Shown here: one piece after another, positions 1-8,671 of the stretch
Position numbering within the stretch: the stretch's first letter is position 1
Layout: every line of letters starts with the position of its first letter
NCBI GenBank assembly: GCA_030040715.1
Contig: JASHTF010000088.1
Span: 1-47,831, forward strand
DNA: 47,831 nt
Source of the DNA: Gammaproteobacteria bacterium
GTDB lineage: Bacteria; Pseudomonadota; Gammaproteobacteria; Steroidobacterales; Steroidobacteraceae
Direction: 5' to 3'
Made by a program: the position numbers and the translations under genes
The notes under the pieces: model-generated
What the model was told of the DNA's origin: nothing
What the model saw: only the letters and a program-made list of their open reading frames with translations
Databases searched by the model: none

Positions 1-933
1 CGCTTGATCGATTTCAATCCTGGAATCTGCAATCTCGCGCCTGAGTGCGCCCTGCTCCGAGAGTGGACGGCCGAATGCGACGCGGGACTGCACGCGACGG
101 CACATCGTTTGCAGCGCACGCTCGGCTATACCTATGCTGCGCATGCAGTGATGAATGCGGCCCGGGCCCAAGCGCCCTTGCGCGATTTCAAATCCTCTTC
201 CCTCCCCGAGCAGCAGGTTGTCCGCGGGCACCCGTACATTCGTGAATGAGATCTCGGCGTGGCCGTGCGGCGCATCGTCGTATCCAAACACGTCCAACAT
301 GCGCTCAATCTTGACGCCAGGAGTATCCATCGGCACCAGAATCATCGATTGCTGCCGGTGCCTCGGGCCGTCGGGATTGCTACGACCCATGAGAATTGCG
401 AGGCGACAGCGGGAATCCCCGGCGCCGGACGTCCACCATTTGCGTCCGTTGATGACGTAGAAGTCGCCGTCCCGTGCGATCGAGGCACGAATGTTGGTCG
501 CGTCGGAACTCGCCACATCCGGCTCTGTCATCGCAAAGCAGCTCCGGATCCTTCCCTCGAGCAGGGGCACCAGCCATGTCATTCTCTGTTCTGGCGTCCC
601 GTATCGCTCCAGCACTTCCATATTGCCGGTGTCGGGCGCGGAACAATTGAATACCTCCGCAGCATGCGGCGATCGGCCCATCACCTCGCAAAGCATGGCG
701 TACTCCAGGTTGGTCAGGCCGGCGCCGCGGTTCGAGTCCGGAAGGAACAGGTTCCAGAGACCAGCCGCCCGGGCCTTGACCTTGAGCTCCTCGATGACCG
801 GCACGGGCTGCCACCGATTGGCCCGAATCTGCGCCGCCCAGATTCCTTCCGTGGGGTAGACGTTCTCCTCCATGAACGCTTCCAACTGTTTGCGCAGACC
901 GGTTGCCCGCTCACTGATCGCCCATGCAGTCAT
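1..933 (-). CDS. acyl-CoA dehydrogenase, ACAD10/11-like (3' part cut by window edge)
   Basis: An open frame runs on the minus strand from an ATG at 933 to the window edge (311 residues, no stop). The translation begins [10 protein letters not shown] and has the acyl-CoA dehydrogenase pattern: an N-terminal helical part with the GLTNLEYA stretch (about residues 70-77), the FAD/substrate strand [15 protein letters not shown] (about 133-147), the [12 protein letters not shown] segment (about 160-170), and [11 protein letters not shown] followed by [13 protein letters not shown] at the break. These elements are typical of the ACAD10/11 and LvaC-like branch, which oxidises or rearranges acyl-CoAs with FAD. 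The catalytic region beyond is outside the window. A GTGGGG sequence lies about 10 bases upstream of the ATG. It follows the acyl-CoA ligase gene by 77 bp on the same strand, so the two are probably one operon. Confidence 0.9.
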   Translation of the reverse strand, partial: MTAWAISERATGLRKQLEAFMEENVYPTEGIWAAQIRANRWQPVPVIEELKVKARAAGLWNLFLPDSNRGAGLTNLEYAMLCEVMGRSPHAAEVFNCSAPDTGNMEVLERYGTPEQRMTWLVPLLEGRIRSCFAMTEPDVASSDATNIRASIARDGDFYVINGRKWWTSGAGDSRCRLAILMGRSNPDGPRHRQQSMILVPMDTPGVKIERMLDVFGYDDAPHGHAEISFTNVRVPADNLLLGEGRGFEIAQGRLGPGRIHHCMRSIGIAERALQTMCRRVQSRVAFGRPLSEQGALRREIADSRIEIDQA

Positions 934-1010
934 GATTCATTACCCCACGCGGCTCATAACGAGATCGATGTACGAGCGGAGATTCCGGTAAGCCCAATCC
1001 ATTGGCTACG

Positions 1011-2654
1011 TTACTCCTGCAGCACACGCCACAGGATCTTTCCGGTACCCGACCGCGGCAGAGTATCGACAAAAGAGATGAGCCGCGGCACCTTGTAGGC
1101 GGCCATGTGCTCGCGAGCCCAGGCGATGATCGCTTCCTCGCCGGTCGAACGGCGAAGCTCCGGTCGCAGCACGACGACCGCCTTGACCGTTTCGCCCCGA
1201 TAGGGGTCCTTGGCCGCGACCACGCAGACTTCCTTGATCGCCGGATGGCCATACATGATCGCTTCGACTTCGGCCGGCCATACCTTGAATCCCGAGGCGT
1301 TAATCATGCGCTTCAGCCGATCGACAATGAAGAAATAGCCATCCTCGTCGATGCGACCCAGGTCGCCGGTACGGAAATAGCGTTCGCCCCCGATCTCGAC
1401 AAATGCGGCTGCGGTTGCCTGGGGATTGTTCCAATAGCCCTCAAAGATTTGCGGACCTCGGGAGACGATCTCGCCCACCTCTCCCTGTGGCAGTTCGCGG
1501 AGGGTTTGCGGATCGATCACGAGCGACTCGACGTCGGACACGGGGATCCCGAGGCATTGCCGCTTTGCATGAGCGCGGGGATTGATATGCGTCTGCGCCA
1601 TGGTCTCGGTCAAGCCATATCCCTCGGCATAGATCAGGCCCCTGTCCTCCAACCGCTTTGCGAGCGCAGCGGGCATCGCCGCCCCGCCGCCGCCTAACTT
1701 GCGGACGGAGGACAGGTCATAACTGCATACATCTTCGCTGTTGAGGAAGTCGACGAGCATCGTCGAGATCACGTTCCAGCAGGTCACGCGATGTTCCGCG
1801 ATCAGGCGGGCGGCCTCGGTCGCGTTCCAGCGCGGCATGATAACGATCGTGGCACCGGCGTAGAGCGGAGCATTCATACACCACTGCATTCCGGTCACAT
1901 GGAAGAGCGGCAGTACCGCCAGCACCACATCGTCCTGCTGCATGGGCGACCACGCCGCGGCGCCGACGAGAGTCGACATGAGGCTGCGGTGGTTGTGCAG
2001 AGCTCCCTTGGGAGCACCCGTGGTCCCGGAAGTGTAGACGATCACCGAGTGATCGGTTGGATCGACGACGGAAGCGCCCGGCTGCAGGTTCAAGGCGAGC
2101 GCATCGTTCCAGTGCGTGACGCGAGGGTCGTCGAGCTCGCGCCGACACTGCCGGATGAAATCCGGAGTAGTAGGGTCGCTCGGGACGCGATCCAAGTAGT
2201 CGGCATACGTCACGAGCAGCACATGGTGCAGGGAGTCGTCCGGGACGCCACTCACGACTTCCCAGGTATCCTGGCCGGTGATGACGAGGCGGGCTCCGCT
2301 GTCCTGGAAAATGTGGTGGAATTCCTGGCTGCGGTTCATCGGATTGACCGGCACGACGATGGCGTCCGCGCGCAGAATCGCGTAATAGGCGATGACGAAT
2401 TGCGGGCTGTTCTGCAGGTTCAGGATGATGCGGTCGCCCTTGCGAACACCGCGCTGCTGCAGCCAACCGGCCAGACGCTTCACTTCCGAATGGAGCTGCG
2501 AATAGGTGATCGAGGTGCCGTAGAAAAGGAGGCACGACTTGGCGCCAAACCGAGCCGCTGACACCTCGAGATTGTAAGACACGGGAGTCGCGGGAATCGT
2601 CAGGTTGAACGGCAGGCCAGGCGGCCAGTACCGATTGTCCTTGGAGTTTGCCAA
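1011..2654 (-). CDS. acyl-CoA synthetase / AMP-dependent CoA ligase
   Basis: The 547-residue protein is a full-length member of the ANL superfamily. It activates a carboxylic acid to the acyl-adenylate and then to the CoA thioester. Visible motifs are the P-loop YTSGTTGAPKG (207-217), GYGLTET in the middle, the hinge RTGDLGRIDEDGYFFIVDR (about 430-450), and the catalytic lysine region SGTGKILWR near the C-terminus. The first codon is TTG at 2654, with GAGGA just upstream; no better in-frame start is seen. The substrate cannot be read from sequence. The downstream acyl-CoA dehydrogenase and the divergent APH-type kinase suggest a medium-chain or hydroxylated acid. It could also be called a FadD-type long-chain ligase. 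Confidence 0.92.
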   Translation of the reverse strand: MANSKDNRYWPPGLPFNLTIPATPVSYNLEVSAARFGAKSCLLFYGTSITYSQLHSEVKRLAGWLQQRGVRKGDRIILNLQNSPQFVIAYYAILRADAIVVPVNPMNRSQEFHHIFQDSGARLVITGQDTWEVVSGVPDDSLHHVLLVTYADYLDRVPSDPTTPDFIRQCRRELDDPRVTHWNDALALNLQPGASVVDPTDHSVIVYTSGTTGAPKGALHNHRSLMSTLVGAAAWSPMQQDDVVLAVLPLFHVTGMQWCMNAPLYAGATIVIMPRWNATEAARLIAEHRVTCWNVISTMLVDFLNSEDVCSYDLSSVRKLGGGGAAMPAALAKRLEDRGLIYAEGYGLTETMAQTHINPRAHAKRQCLGIPVSDVESLVIDPQTLRELPQGEVGEIVSRGPQIFEGYWNNPQATAAAFVEIGGERYFRTGDLGRIDEDGYFFIVDRLKRMINASGFKVWPAEVEAIMYGHPAIKEVCVVAAKDPYRGETVKAVVVLRPELRRSTGEEAIIAWAREHMAAYKVPRLISFVDTLPRSGTGKILWRVLQE

Positions 2655-2790
2655 ATGTCCTCAAACCTTTTCGTGCGATGCTGCTAGAGTTGAGGCGCTA
2701 TTGTAGCGGGGAATCTGAACCTACCGAGGCTGAGCGGCCGGAGGACGGCACGGACTACGCGGCTGCGCTTCGTTCCCAGGCCGGTTGCCT
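2655..2790. promoter_or_regulatory. divergent intergenic region between CoA ligase and APH-type kinase
   Basis: These 136 bases separate two genes that start back to back and probably hold both promoters. I see no convincing -35/-10 pair and no clear operator palindrome. The shared region would allow common control of ligase, dehydrogenase and kinase; this is inferred from layout only. Confidence 0.4.
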
Positions 2791-3855
2791 ATGGACAGAA
2801 CAAAAGAGAATACCGGCACGATACCGATGCGGGAAGCGCATCGGTTCGATGAGATGCGTCTGGACCAATGGCTCAAGAGGAGCGTTCCAGATTATGCGGG
2901 TCCGCTGACTGTCGAGCAGTTCAAGGGCGGGCAGTCCAACCCCACCTATAGGCTGCACACCCCGGATCGAATCTACGTATTGCGCCGCAAGCCTCCTGGT
3001 CAGCTCCTGCCTGGCGCGCACGCCGTGGACCGGGAGGCGCGCGTTCAAGAGGCACTGGGATCGCTGGGATTCCCGGTGCCGACGATCTACCGGCTCTGTA
3101 CCGACGACACCATCGTCGGATCCATCTTCTACATCATGGATTACGTCGAAGGCCGAATTTTCTGGGAAATCACTCTACCGGAGGTCGCGCTGGCAGAGCG
3201 GCCGAAGTACTTCGATGCCATGAATGCGACGATTGCATGGCTCCATTCGGTCGACTACACCTCAATCGGGCTTCAGGATTACGGCCGACCCGGCAACTAC
3301 TTCGCACGCCAGATCCAACGCTGGGCGAAGCAATACCGTGGCGACGTCGAGGCGGGTGCAGACCCAAATATGGATCAGCTGATTGACTGGTTATTAGCGC
3401 GTATCCCCACGAACGATGAGTCGAGTCTGGTCCACGGTGATTTTCGTATCGACAACATCATTTTTCACCCTAGCGAACCGCGCGTGCTCGCCGTCCTCGA
3501 CTGGGAACTGTCGACGCTCGGCCATCCACTGGCCGATTTTGCCTACCATCTGTTGCCATACCGCATGCCGCCAACGCTCCGAGCGGGATTGCTCGGTGCC
3601 GATCTCGCCCTTCTGAATATCCCGACCGAAGCAGAGTATGTCGCCGCCTACTGCCGGCGTACGCATCGTACCTCGATTCCGGGACTTGATTTCTACGTTG
3701 TCTTTGGCTTGTTCCGCCTGGCGGCGATCATTCACGGTATCAGGGGTCGCTTGGCCCGTGGCACGGCCTCCTCCGCGCATGCCGCCCACCATGCAAGCAC
3801 GTTTCCCGCGATAGCGGAACACGCATGGAATCAGGCGCGGGCGGCCCGGCTCTAG
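2791..3855 (+). CDS. APH-fold phosphotransferase (ACAD10/11 kinase-domain type)
   Basis: The 354-residue protein has the aminoglycoside-phosphotransferase/choline-kinase fold. The Brenner motif HGDFRIDN (H215, D217, N222) and the metal-binding DWE (about 237) followed by LGHPLADFAY are intact. The N-terminal part shows the GGQSNPTYRL loop and VLRRKPPG, characteristic of the kinase domain that in animals is fused to ACAD10/11. These kinases phosphorylate 4-hydroxyacyl-CoAs (for example LvaA in levulinate catabolism), not antibiotics. A TTG six bases upstream (2785) is also in frame; I prefer the ATG at 2791. It is divergent from the ligase-dehydrogenase pair and convergent, 15 bp apart, with the ComB-like gene. 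Confidence 0.9.
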   Translation: MDRTKENTGTIPMREAHRFDEMRLDQWLKRSVPDYAGPLTVEQFKGGQSNPTYRLHTPDRIYVLRRKPPGQLLPGAHAVDREARVQEALGSLGFPVPTIYRLCTDDTIVGSIFYIMDYVEGRIFWEITLPEVALAERPKYFDAMNATIAWLHSVDYTSIGLQDYGRPGNYFARQIQRWAKQYRGDVEAGADPNMDQLIDWLLARIPTNDESSLVHGDFRIDNIIFHPSEPRVLAVLDWELSTLGHPLADFAYHLLPYRMPPTLRAGLLGADLALLNIPTEAEYVAAYCRRTHRTSIPGLDFYVVFGLFRLAAIIHGIRGRLARGTASSAHAAHHASTFPAIAEHAWNQARAARL

Positions 3856-3870
3856 ATCGAACCGCGATGC

Positions 3871-4590
3871 CTAGCTGGCGACCGTGCAGACTCGATCGCC
3901 TTCGAGTCGCGCCACAACGTCCAAACTATCGTGACGCGCCGCGTACTCGACTTCGTCTTGCAACGAGCGCTCGCACATTATTTTTCCTACGCGCGAGCTG
4001 AGCAGGGCGGTGCGGGAATCGCAGCCACGATGCAGAAGCAAAGCGGCGTTCGCCGCGTCGTTCAGATCGTAGTCCGGGCGGTGTGTCCTGAAATGCGACA
4101 GCAAGTGCCCCGCCCCGTAGAAATCCTCCAGATTGAACCGTCCCACGGAGCCGGCGCATACGATCAATACCGGCGCATCCGGGTGCTCGCGCACGATATG
4201 CGCCACCAGGGCAGCCCCGTTCAGCAGCGCCCCCGGATACACGGACGCTGCCGCCGCCGCGCGCCGCAGCGCGACCGTCCCGTTCGTTGTGCAATAAACT
4301 AGAACCCGGTCCTTGAGGCCATGACGGCCTAACGCAAGCGGTACGGCCGGCGCAAACCCCGGCACGGTGTCGGTGAGGTACTCGCCAGCACAAAGGGGCT
4401 GACCGAGCGTTGCCGCCATGGCTTTGGCTTCGTGACGATCGAGCGCGAGCCAAATGCTCTTTACGCCCTCGCTTACGGCGTGCACGATCGTGGAGGTTGC
4501 AAACAGGATGTCCAGGACCACCACGATCTGATTGCTGATCCGCTTCGGATCTAGATCTTGCTGTCTGCACAGTACCTGCAGAGTCGGCAT
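3871..4590 (-). CDS. comB: 2-phosphosulfolactate phosphatase family (ComB-like)
   Basis: The 239-residue protein matches the ComB family (PF04029). VVLDILFATSTIVHAV corresponds to the conserved first-strand motif, followed by CAGEY, the CTTNGTVALRRA stretch and GALLNGAALV. In methanogens ComB dephosphorylates 2-phosphosulfolactate in coenzyme M synthesis; many bacteria carry homologues of unknown role. The start may be ATG at 4590 or a TTG at 4605 that overlaps the stop of the upstream gene. Either way it is tightly coupled to the NUDIX/MBL fusion. No ComA, ComC or ComDE homologue is in the window, so the actual substrate is open. Convergent with the kinase gene. Confidence 0.85.
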   Translation of the reverse strand: MPTLQVLCRQQDLDPKRISNQIVVVLDILFATSTIVHAVSEGVKSIWLALDRHEAKAMAATLGQPLCAGEYLTDTVPGFAPAVPLALGRHGLKDRVLVYCTTNGTVALRRAAAAASVYPGALLNGAALVAHIVREHPDAPVLIVCAGSVGRFNLEDFYGAGHLLSHFRTHRPDYDLNDAANAALLLHRGCDSRTALLSSRVGKIMCERSLQDEVEYAARHDSLDVVARLEGDRVCTVAS

Positions 4591-4601
4591 ATCAGTACAA
4601 C

Positions 4602-6266
4602 TCAATCCGACATTGGCGCCACGACGAACCAGCGTCCCGCGGTGTGCGTAAGCTCGCCGTCCTCGAGCAACTTCTCGAGATGCGCCTCGAGCGAACGCGC
4701 TGCCAGCGTATGCAACGACGCGGGGACATCGTCATACACGCGGGGTAATAGGGACGTCAGCGTAGCGCTGCCGCCTTGCTCTTGCAGCGCTCGCCGCACC
4801 TTCTGTTCCCGCCCCAGGCGGTGGCGGACCACGCGATCGATCTCCTGTTGGGGCTCGCCCAGCAGAAAACCGTGGCCCGGGGCAATGATGCTGCTACCCA
4901 GTGCTCGCAGTCGCTTGAGCGACTCGAGGTATGCGCGCATGTTACCGTCGGGCGGCGCGATGACCACGGTGAACCCCTGCACGAGCTGATCGCCGCTGAA
5001 CAGCATGCCGGTGGCTTCGAGCAGGTAGCAAACATGATTCGAAGCGTGTCCGGGTGTGTGAATCGCGCGCATCGTATGCGCTCCCAGTTGCAGACATTCT
5101 CCGTCCTGTAGCACACGGTCGAAATCCAATTCGACATGGCCTTGGACGCCCCGAACGGCGCCGCCGCCGAGGAGCCTGGCGCCAGTGAGCTCGCGCAGTC
5201 TCGCGGCTGCCGGCGCATGATCTCGATGCGTGTGTGTCAGCAAAATCCAGCGTATGTCGCCGTGGGCCGCCTCGAGTAGCGCTTGCACGTGCGCTGGCTC
5301 ATCGGGTCCGGGGTCGATGACTGCTACGCTGCCCTCGCCGATCAGATAGCTGTTCGTCCCTGGACCAGTCATCAGACCGGCATTGGGCGCGATGACTCGG
5401 ACGCAATGGTGATCCAATCTCTTTGGCGTGCCGGCCTCCAGCTCATAGCTCGACAGACCGGTCTCATCCGGATCCACCCAGGCGATTTCCGCATACGCGG
5501 CCTCGCCACGTTGGAAAATGCGTCGTCCTTGTCGCCCCTGTGCGACGCGCGATCGGTTTTCGATCACCTGCCTCCGCGCGGTGGCATACGCCAGCGCGGC
5601 TGCGGGTACTACGAACTGCGCCAGCTCCTCCAGGATGCGTCTGGTCGGGGTGGAACCAAGTTCCAATTCGCCGCGCTGCTCGCGTTCGAGCATCTGCGTT
5701 GGTGACGACCATAAGGCGTCGACCATCTCGATACCATCTACTCGGCATTGCTGTCGATCGGGCATCTCAGCAAGGAAGAAGCGCGTGTTGAAACGGCGCG
5801 CCTGCACGGGCGGGGTAATCCAATGGGCGAAATAGGCCATTAGGTCAGCCGCGACGAACAACCCCTCGCGCTCGAGCGCCTCGAAGAAATGCCCCACGTG
5901 GGTCCCGCGCGCCCGCAGGCGCAGCAGAGACTCTTCGCCTGGTGTTCGACGCTGCTCGTCGACCGCCAGCACGATGCCGGTCTCCTCGAAGCACTCGCGC
6001 ACGGCCGCCATGAAGTGGCCGGCGGCGAAGGCATCCGGGGCCATTTGCAAGCGAGTAGCCGCCTGTTGAGGCGTCAATCCGCGAAAGCAGCGCAGGGTCT
6101 GTGCTTCGCTGTCAGAAACGTCGAGCACGCCACCAGGGAACACATAGGTACCGGGGAACGCGGACGCCTTCGGGCTGCGCTTGAGCATCAGAACCTCAAG
6201 CCTCTGCGCTCCCGCTCGAAGCAGTATCAGACTCGCCGAGGGAATAAGAACCGGTGGGGGGGTCAC
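4602..6266 (-). CDS. NUDIX hydrolase / metallo-beta-lactamase fusion protein
   Basis: A 554-residue two-domain protein. Residues about 5-230 are a NUDT19-like NUDIX domain with the box residues REcFEETG (90-97); the glycine part of the box is separated by an insertion, as in that subfamily. Residues about 290-554 are a LACTB2-like metallo-beta-lactamase domain with HTHRDH (H345, H347, D349, H350), GHASNH, GDQL, PGHG and a C-terminal winged-helix part. The NUDIX half should cut a nucleotide-diphosphate-like bond, possibly in a CoA derivative; the MBL half is a thioesterase or nuclease fold. The start is GTG at 6266, followed at once by a run of seven C. The gene is probably co-transcribed with the ComB-like gene. 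Confidence 0.88.
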   Translation of the reverse strand: MTPPPVLIPSASLILLRAGAQRLEVLMLKRSPKASAFPGTYVFPGGVLDVSDSEAQTLRCFRGLTPQQAATRLQMAPDAFAAGHFMAAVRECFEETGIVLAVDEQRRTPGEESLLRLRARGTHVGHFFEALEREGLFVAADLMAYFAHWITPPVQARRFNTRFFLAEMPDRQQCRVDGIEMVDALWSSPTQMLEREQRGELELGSTPTRRILEELAQFVVPAAALAYATARRQVIENRSRVAQGRQGRRIFQRGEAAYAEIAWVDPDETGLSSYELEAGTPKRLDHHCVRVIAPNAGLMTGPGTNSYLIGEGSVAVIDPGPDEPAHVQALLEAAHGDIRWILLTHTHRDHAPAAARLRELTGARLLGGGAVRGVQGHVELDFDRVLQDGECLQLGAHTMRAIHTPGHASNHVCYLLEATGMLFSGDQLVQGFTVVIAPPDGNMRAYLESLKRLRALGSSIIAPGHGFLLGEPQQEIDRVVRHRLGREQKVRRALQEQGGSATLTSLLPRVYDDVPASLHTLAARSLEAHLEKLLEDGELTHTAGRWFVVAPMSD

Positions 6267-6477
6267 AGCAGATCCGTAATTGTGCCTTGGTAAGCTCGCG
6301 AACGGGCCGGGGAGTGCTCCAAGTGATTGATTAGTAAAGCCCCGTAGTCGTCAAAGCCAGACCGATGAAGCCGAAGATCGCCGGTTCAAAATCCCACGCC
6401 GCTACCATACTGCATACCGCGGACCGCTTTCAGGCGACCATCTCCAAATGCGGCGCGACGTCGGCTACTAAATACGC

Positions 6478-7737
6478 GTGAATCATCGGCCACGCATCGT
6501 TGTTGTCGGTGGCGGGTTCGCCGGCTTGTGGGCCGTTCGGGCTCTGCGGCGCACCCCCGTCGATATCCTGCTCATCGATCGCAGCAATCACCACACCTTT
6601 CAGCCTCTGCTGTACCAGGTGGCGACTGCGGGGCTCGCAGCCCCCTCCATTGCAGCGCCCCTGCGTCATGTGCTCCGTCGCCAGCGCAACGTCACCGTGC
6701 TGCTCGGTAGCGTCACTGGAATCGATACCGACGCGCGGCGCGTCATCGCCGATCAGACGCCCTACTCCTACGATTACCTATTCGTCGCGACCGGTGCTAC
6801 GCATGCCTATTTCGGTCACGATGATTGGCAGCGCGACGCACCGGGTCTGAAGACCCTGGGCGACGCCCTCGCAATGCGTGCCCGAATCCTGATGGCATTC
6901 GAACGCGCTGAGGCAGCATCGGATTCCACCGAGCGGGTGGAGTGGCTGACCTTTGTCATCGTCGGCGGCGGTGCCACTGGAGTCGAGCTGGCAGGCACAT
7001 TGGCAGAGATCGCTCGCCACACCCTGAAGGGCGAATTCCGACGTATCAGCCCCTCTGACGCGCGCATCCTGCTGGTCGAGGCCGGTCCGAGGGTACTGCC
7101 GTCATTCGTCGAGACATTGTCGCGCTATGCGGAGCATGCCTTGCAGCGATTAGGTGTCACGGTTCGCACCGGGCGAGCGATTACCCAGGTGAGTCCCAGA
7201 GGCGTATCCATGGAAGCAGAGCGGATCGCTGCCCGCACCGTGCTGTGGGCGGCCGGCGTCGAAGCCTCACCACTCGCTCGCCACCTCGGAGCCGACGTCG
7301 ACCGCTCAGGCCGGGTCAAAGTTTGCCCCGACCTGAGCATCGAGGGGCATCCCGAGGTGTTTGTCGCCGGCGATCTGGCGCACGTCAGGGCGGCGTCGGG
7401 CGTTGTTCCCGGGCTCGCCCCTGCGGCAAAACAGATGGGAGCGCACGTGGCTCGGTCGCTGCGAGCCAGACTCCGTGGCGCACCCACGACGGCATTTCGC
7501 TATCGCGACTACGGGCAACTTGCCACCGTAGGTCGGCGCGCAGCGGTGGTGCAGCTCGGGCCGCTGCGGCTCACCGGGGCGATCGCCTGGTGGTTCTGGT
7601 TGACTGCGCACATCTTCTTTCTCATCGGTTTCCGCAACCGCCTGGTGGTACTGATCGACTGGGCGAGCGCCTATTGGACCTATCGCCGCGGTGCGCGGAT
7701 CATCGTGAACTCACCTCCGAGCTCATCCGCTCGATGA
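6478..7737 (+). CDS. type II NADH dehydrogenase-like FAD oxidoreductase
   Basis: The 419-residue protein is a NAD(P)/FAD-dependent pyridine nucleotide-disulfide oxidoreductase of the Ndh (NDH-2) family, which passes electrons from NADH to quinone without pumping protons. The FAD motif VVGGGFAG is at the N-terminus and the NAD motif VGGGATGVELAG near residue 160. The VFVAGDLAH segment (about 295) contacts FAD. The C-terminus has hydrophobic, aromatic AWWFWLTAHIFFLIGF, typical of the membrane anchor. The start must be GTG at 6478, because the upstream frame is closed by TAA. It stands alone, facing away from the NUDIX gene. It could also be a related sulfide:quinone-type enzyme, but the anchor favours Ndh. 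Confidence 0.88.
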   Translation: MNHRPRIVVVGGGFAGLWAVRALRRTPVDILLIDRSNHHTFQPLLYQVATAGLAAPSIAAPLRHVLRRQRNVTVLLGSVTGIDTDARRVIADQTPYSYDYLFVATGATHAYFGHDDWQRDAPGLKTLGDALAMRARILMAFERAEAASDSTERVEWLTFVIVGGGATGVELAGTLAEIARHTLKGEFRRISPSDARILLVEAGPRVLPSFVETLSRYAEHALQRLGVTVRTGRAITQVSPRGVSMEAERIAARTVLWAAGVEASPLARHLGADVDRSGRVKVCPDLSIEGHPEVFVAGDLAHVRAASGVVPGLAPAAKQMGAHVARSLRARLRGAPTTAFRYRDYGQLATVGRRAAVVQLGPLRLTGAIAWWFWLTAHIFFLIGFRNRLVVLIDWASAYWTYRRGARIIVNSPPSSSAR

Positions 7738-8067
7738 GCCGAAGCTATGCAACAGGATAGTGGGTATGCGCCGCCGTAGTTCCGGCCGCAAGTCTGGCGC
7801 TCATGCGTGGCACTGCGTGGGCGTTCGCTCTTTGCTCTGCCGCCGTCACGGCGGTGAGCTCGCGATTTCTATTCATCATACCCATCGCTTTCTCAACCGT
7901 GATTACCTTATGTCTGTCTGCGGCGGCCTCGCTCTCAGCGAAGCCGGCTTCCCTACCCGCAGTGCGATCGTAACGACGGCAAGGTCGGTACTCGCTCAGT
8001 CCACCCAGAGCGGGGCGTTAACCGCTCTTAGACCACATTTGGCCGGCCTGATGGCTGCGCTGCGCCG
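7738..8067. other. gap without a convincing gene
   Basis: No recognisable gene. The longest plus-strand frames (for example an ATG at 7803, 56 residues, hydrophobic) lack a ribosome binding site and resemble nothing I know. The base composition is like that of the flanking genes. Confidence 0.4.
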
Positions 8068-8166
8068 CTAGGATCTCGAGCGCCGTAGCCATGGGATCAC
8101 GACTGGAAGGCTGGAGACAATGATCGCTCCAACAACAATTCCGACAATGGTCAGGATCGTTCTCAT
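8068..8166 (-). CDS. possible 32-residue single-span membrane peptide
   Basis: A minus-strand frame beginning MRTILTIVGIVVGAIIV encodes 32 residues: one strongly hydrophobic segment followed by a basic tail (WLRRSRS). An AGGCGG sequence lies upstream of the ATG. It begins 15 bases after the HxlR gene on the same strand and could be co-transcribed. The pattern, a short hydrophobic helix and positive C-terminus, suits a small inner-membrane protein, but a frame this short can arise by chance. Confidence 0.3.
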   Translation of the reverse strand: MRTILTIVGIVVGAIIVSSLPVVIPWLRRSRS

Positions 8167-8181
8167 GCTCGACTACCGCCT

Positions 8182-8595
8182 TCAAACGGGACGCCTGGCT
8201 CGAACGCGGCGGCTGCTCGCTGGGGATGCTGCGGAACTGGTATGCGCCAGATCCTGGTTCAGCGTCAACGTGCCGGGAATGTGCTGTTTGCCCCAACGCA
8301 CCAATGCGAGTAGCACGTCCCCAAGCGCGCTACCCTTTGGGGTGAGCGTGTAAGCGTACCGCACTGGATGCTGCTGATATGGGGTACTGCCAATGATGCC
8401 GGCAGCTTCCAGACGCTTGAGCCGGTCGGCAAGGATATTGGTCGGAATGTGCTCCGGCGAATTCACGAGCTCGCCGTAGGTGCGCTTGCCGTGCAGCAAG
8501 TCTCGCACTACGAGCAATGACCATTTGTCGCCCACGATGTCCAGCGAATTCGCGATCGCACAGGCAGAGCGCGAAAAAGGCTTCACGGTAGTCAC
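8182..8595 (-). CDS. HxlR-family transcriptional regulator
   Basis: The 137-residue winged-helix protein has the HxlR/DUF24 signature: an early cysteine (CAIANSLDIVGDKWSLLVVRDLL), RTYGEL, and IPTNILADRLKRLEAAGII followed by RYAYTLTPKGSAL. Members are dimeric repressors or redox/electrophile sensors that act on neighbouring genes. The single cysteine at residue 12 sits where YodB-type sensors have their reactive cysteine. The start is GTG at 8595. Two matching inverted repeats lie between this gene and the divergent membrane-protein gene, so it very likely controls both. Confidence 0.92.
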   Translation of the reverse strand: MTTVKPFSRSACAIANSLDIVGDKWSLLVVRDLLHGKRTYGELVNSPEHIPTNILADRLKRLEAAGIIGSTPYQQHPVRYAYTLTPKGSALGDVLLALVRWGKQHIPGTLTLNQDLAHTSSAASPASSRRVRARRPV

Positions 8596-8628
8596 CAGTC
8601 GAGTTTCTCCGGAATCGCCACGACCAAT

Positions 8629-8649
8629 ACACTTGCATAATGCAAGTGT
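8629..8649. promoter_or_regulatory. HxlR operator 1
   Basis: A perfect inverted repeat with 10-base arms and one central base (acacttgcat, a, atgcaagtgt). It contains the same core, acttgca-N3-tgcaagt, as the second site 41 bp away, and lies in the HxlR/membrane-protein divergent region. Confidence 0.75.
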
Positions 8650-8671
8650 CTATGCTAACGTGCCACCGTCG

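Noticed and set aside
259-1098. 279-residue plus-strand frame
   Set aside because: Antisense to the acyl-CoA dehydrogenase frame, which has clear family motifs; this frame matches nothing.
6380-6416. tRNA-like end: GGTTCAAAATCCC followed by CGCCGCTACCA
   Set aside because: The T-stem does not pair with a seven-base loop and no matching acceptor 5' strand, D-arm or anticodon arm is found upstream.
7760-8071. 103-residue plus-strand frame
   Set aside because: Arginine/histidine-rich N-terminus, no ribosome site, no family likeness.
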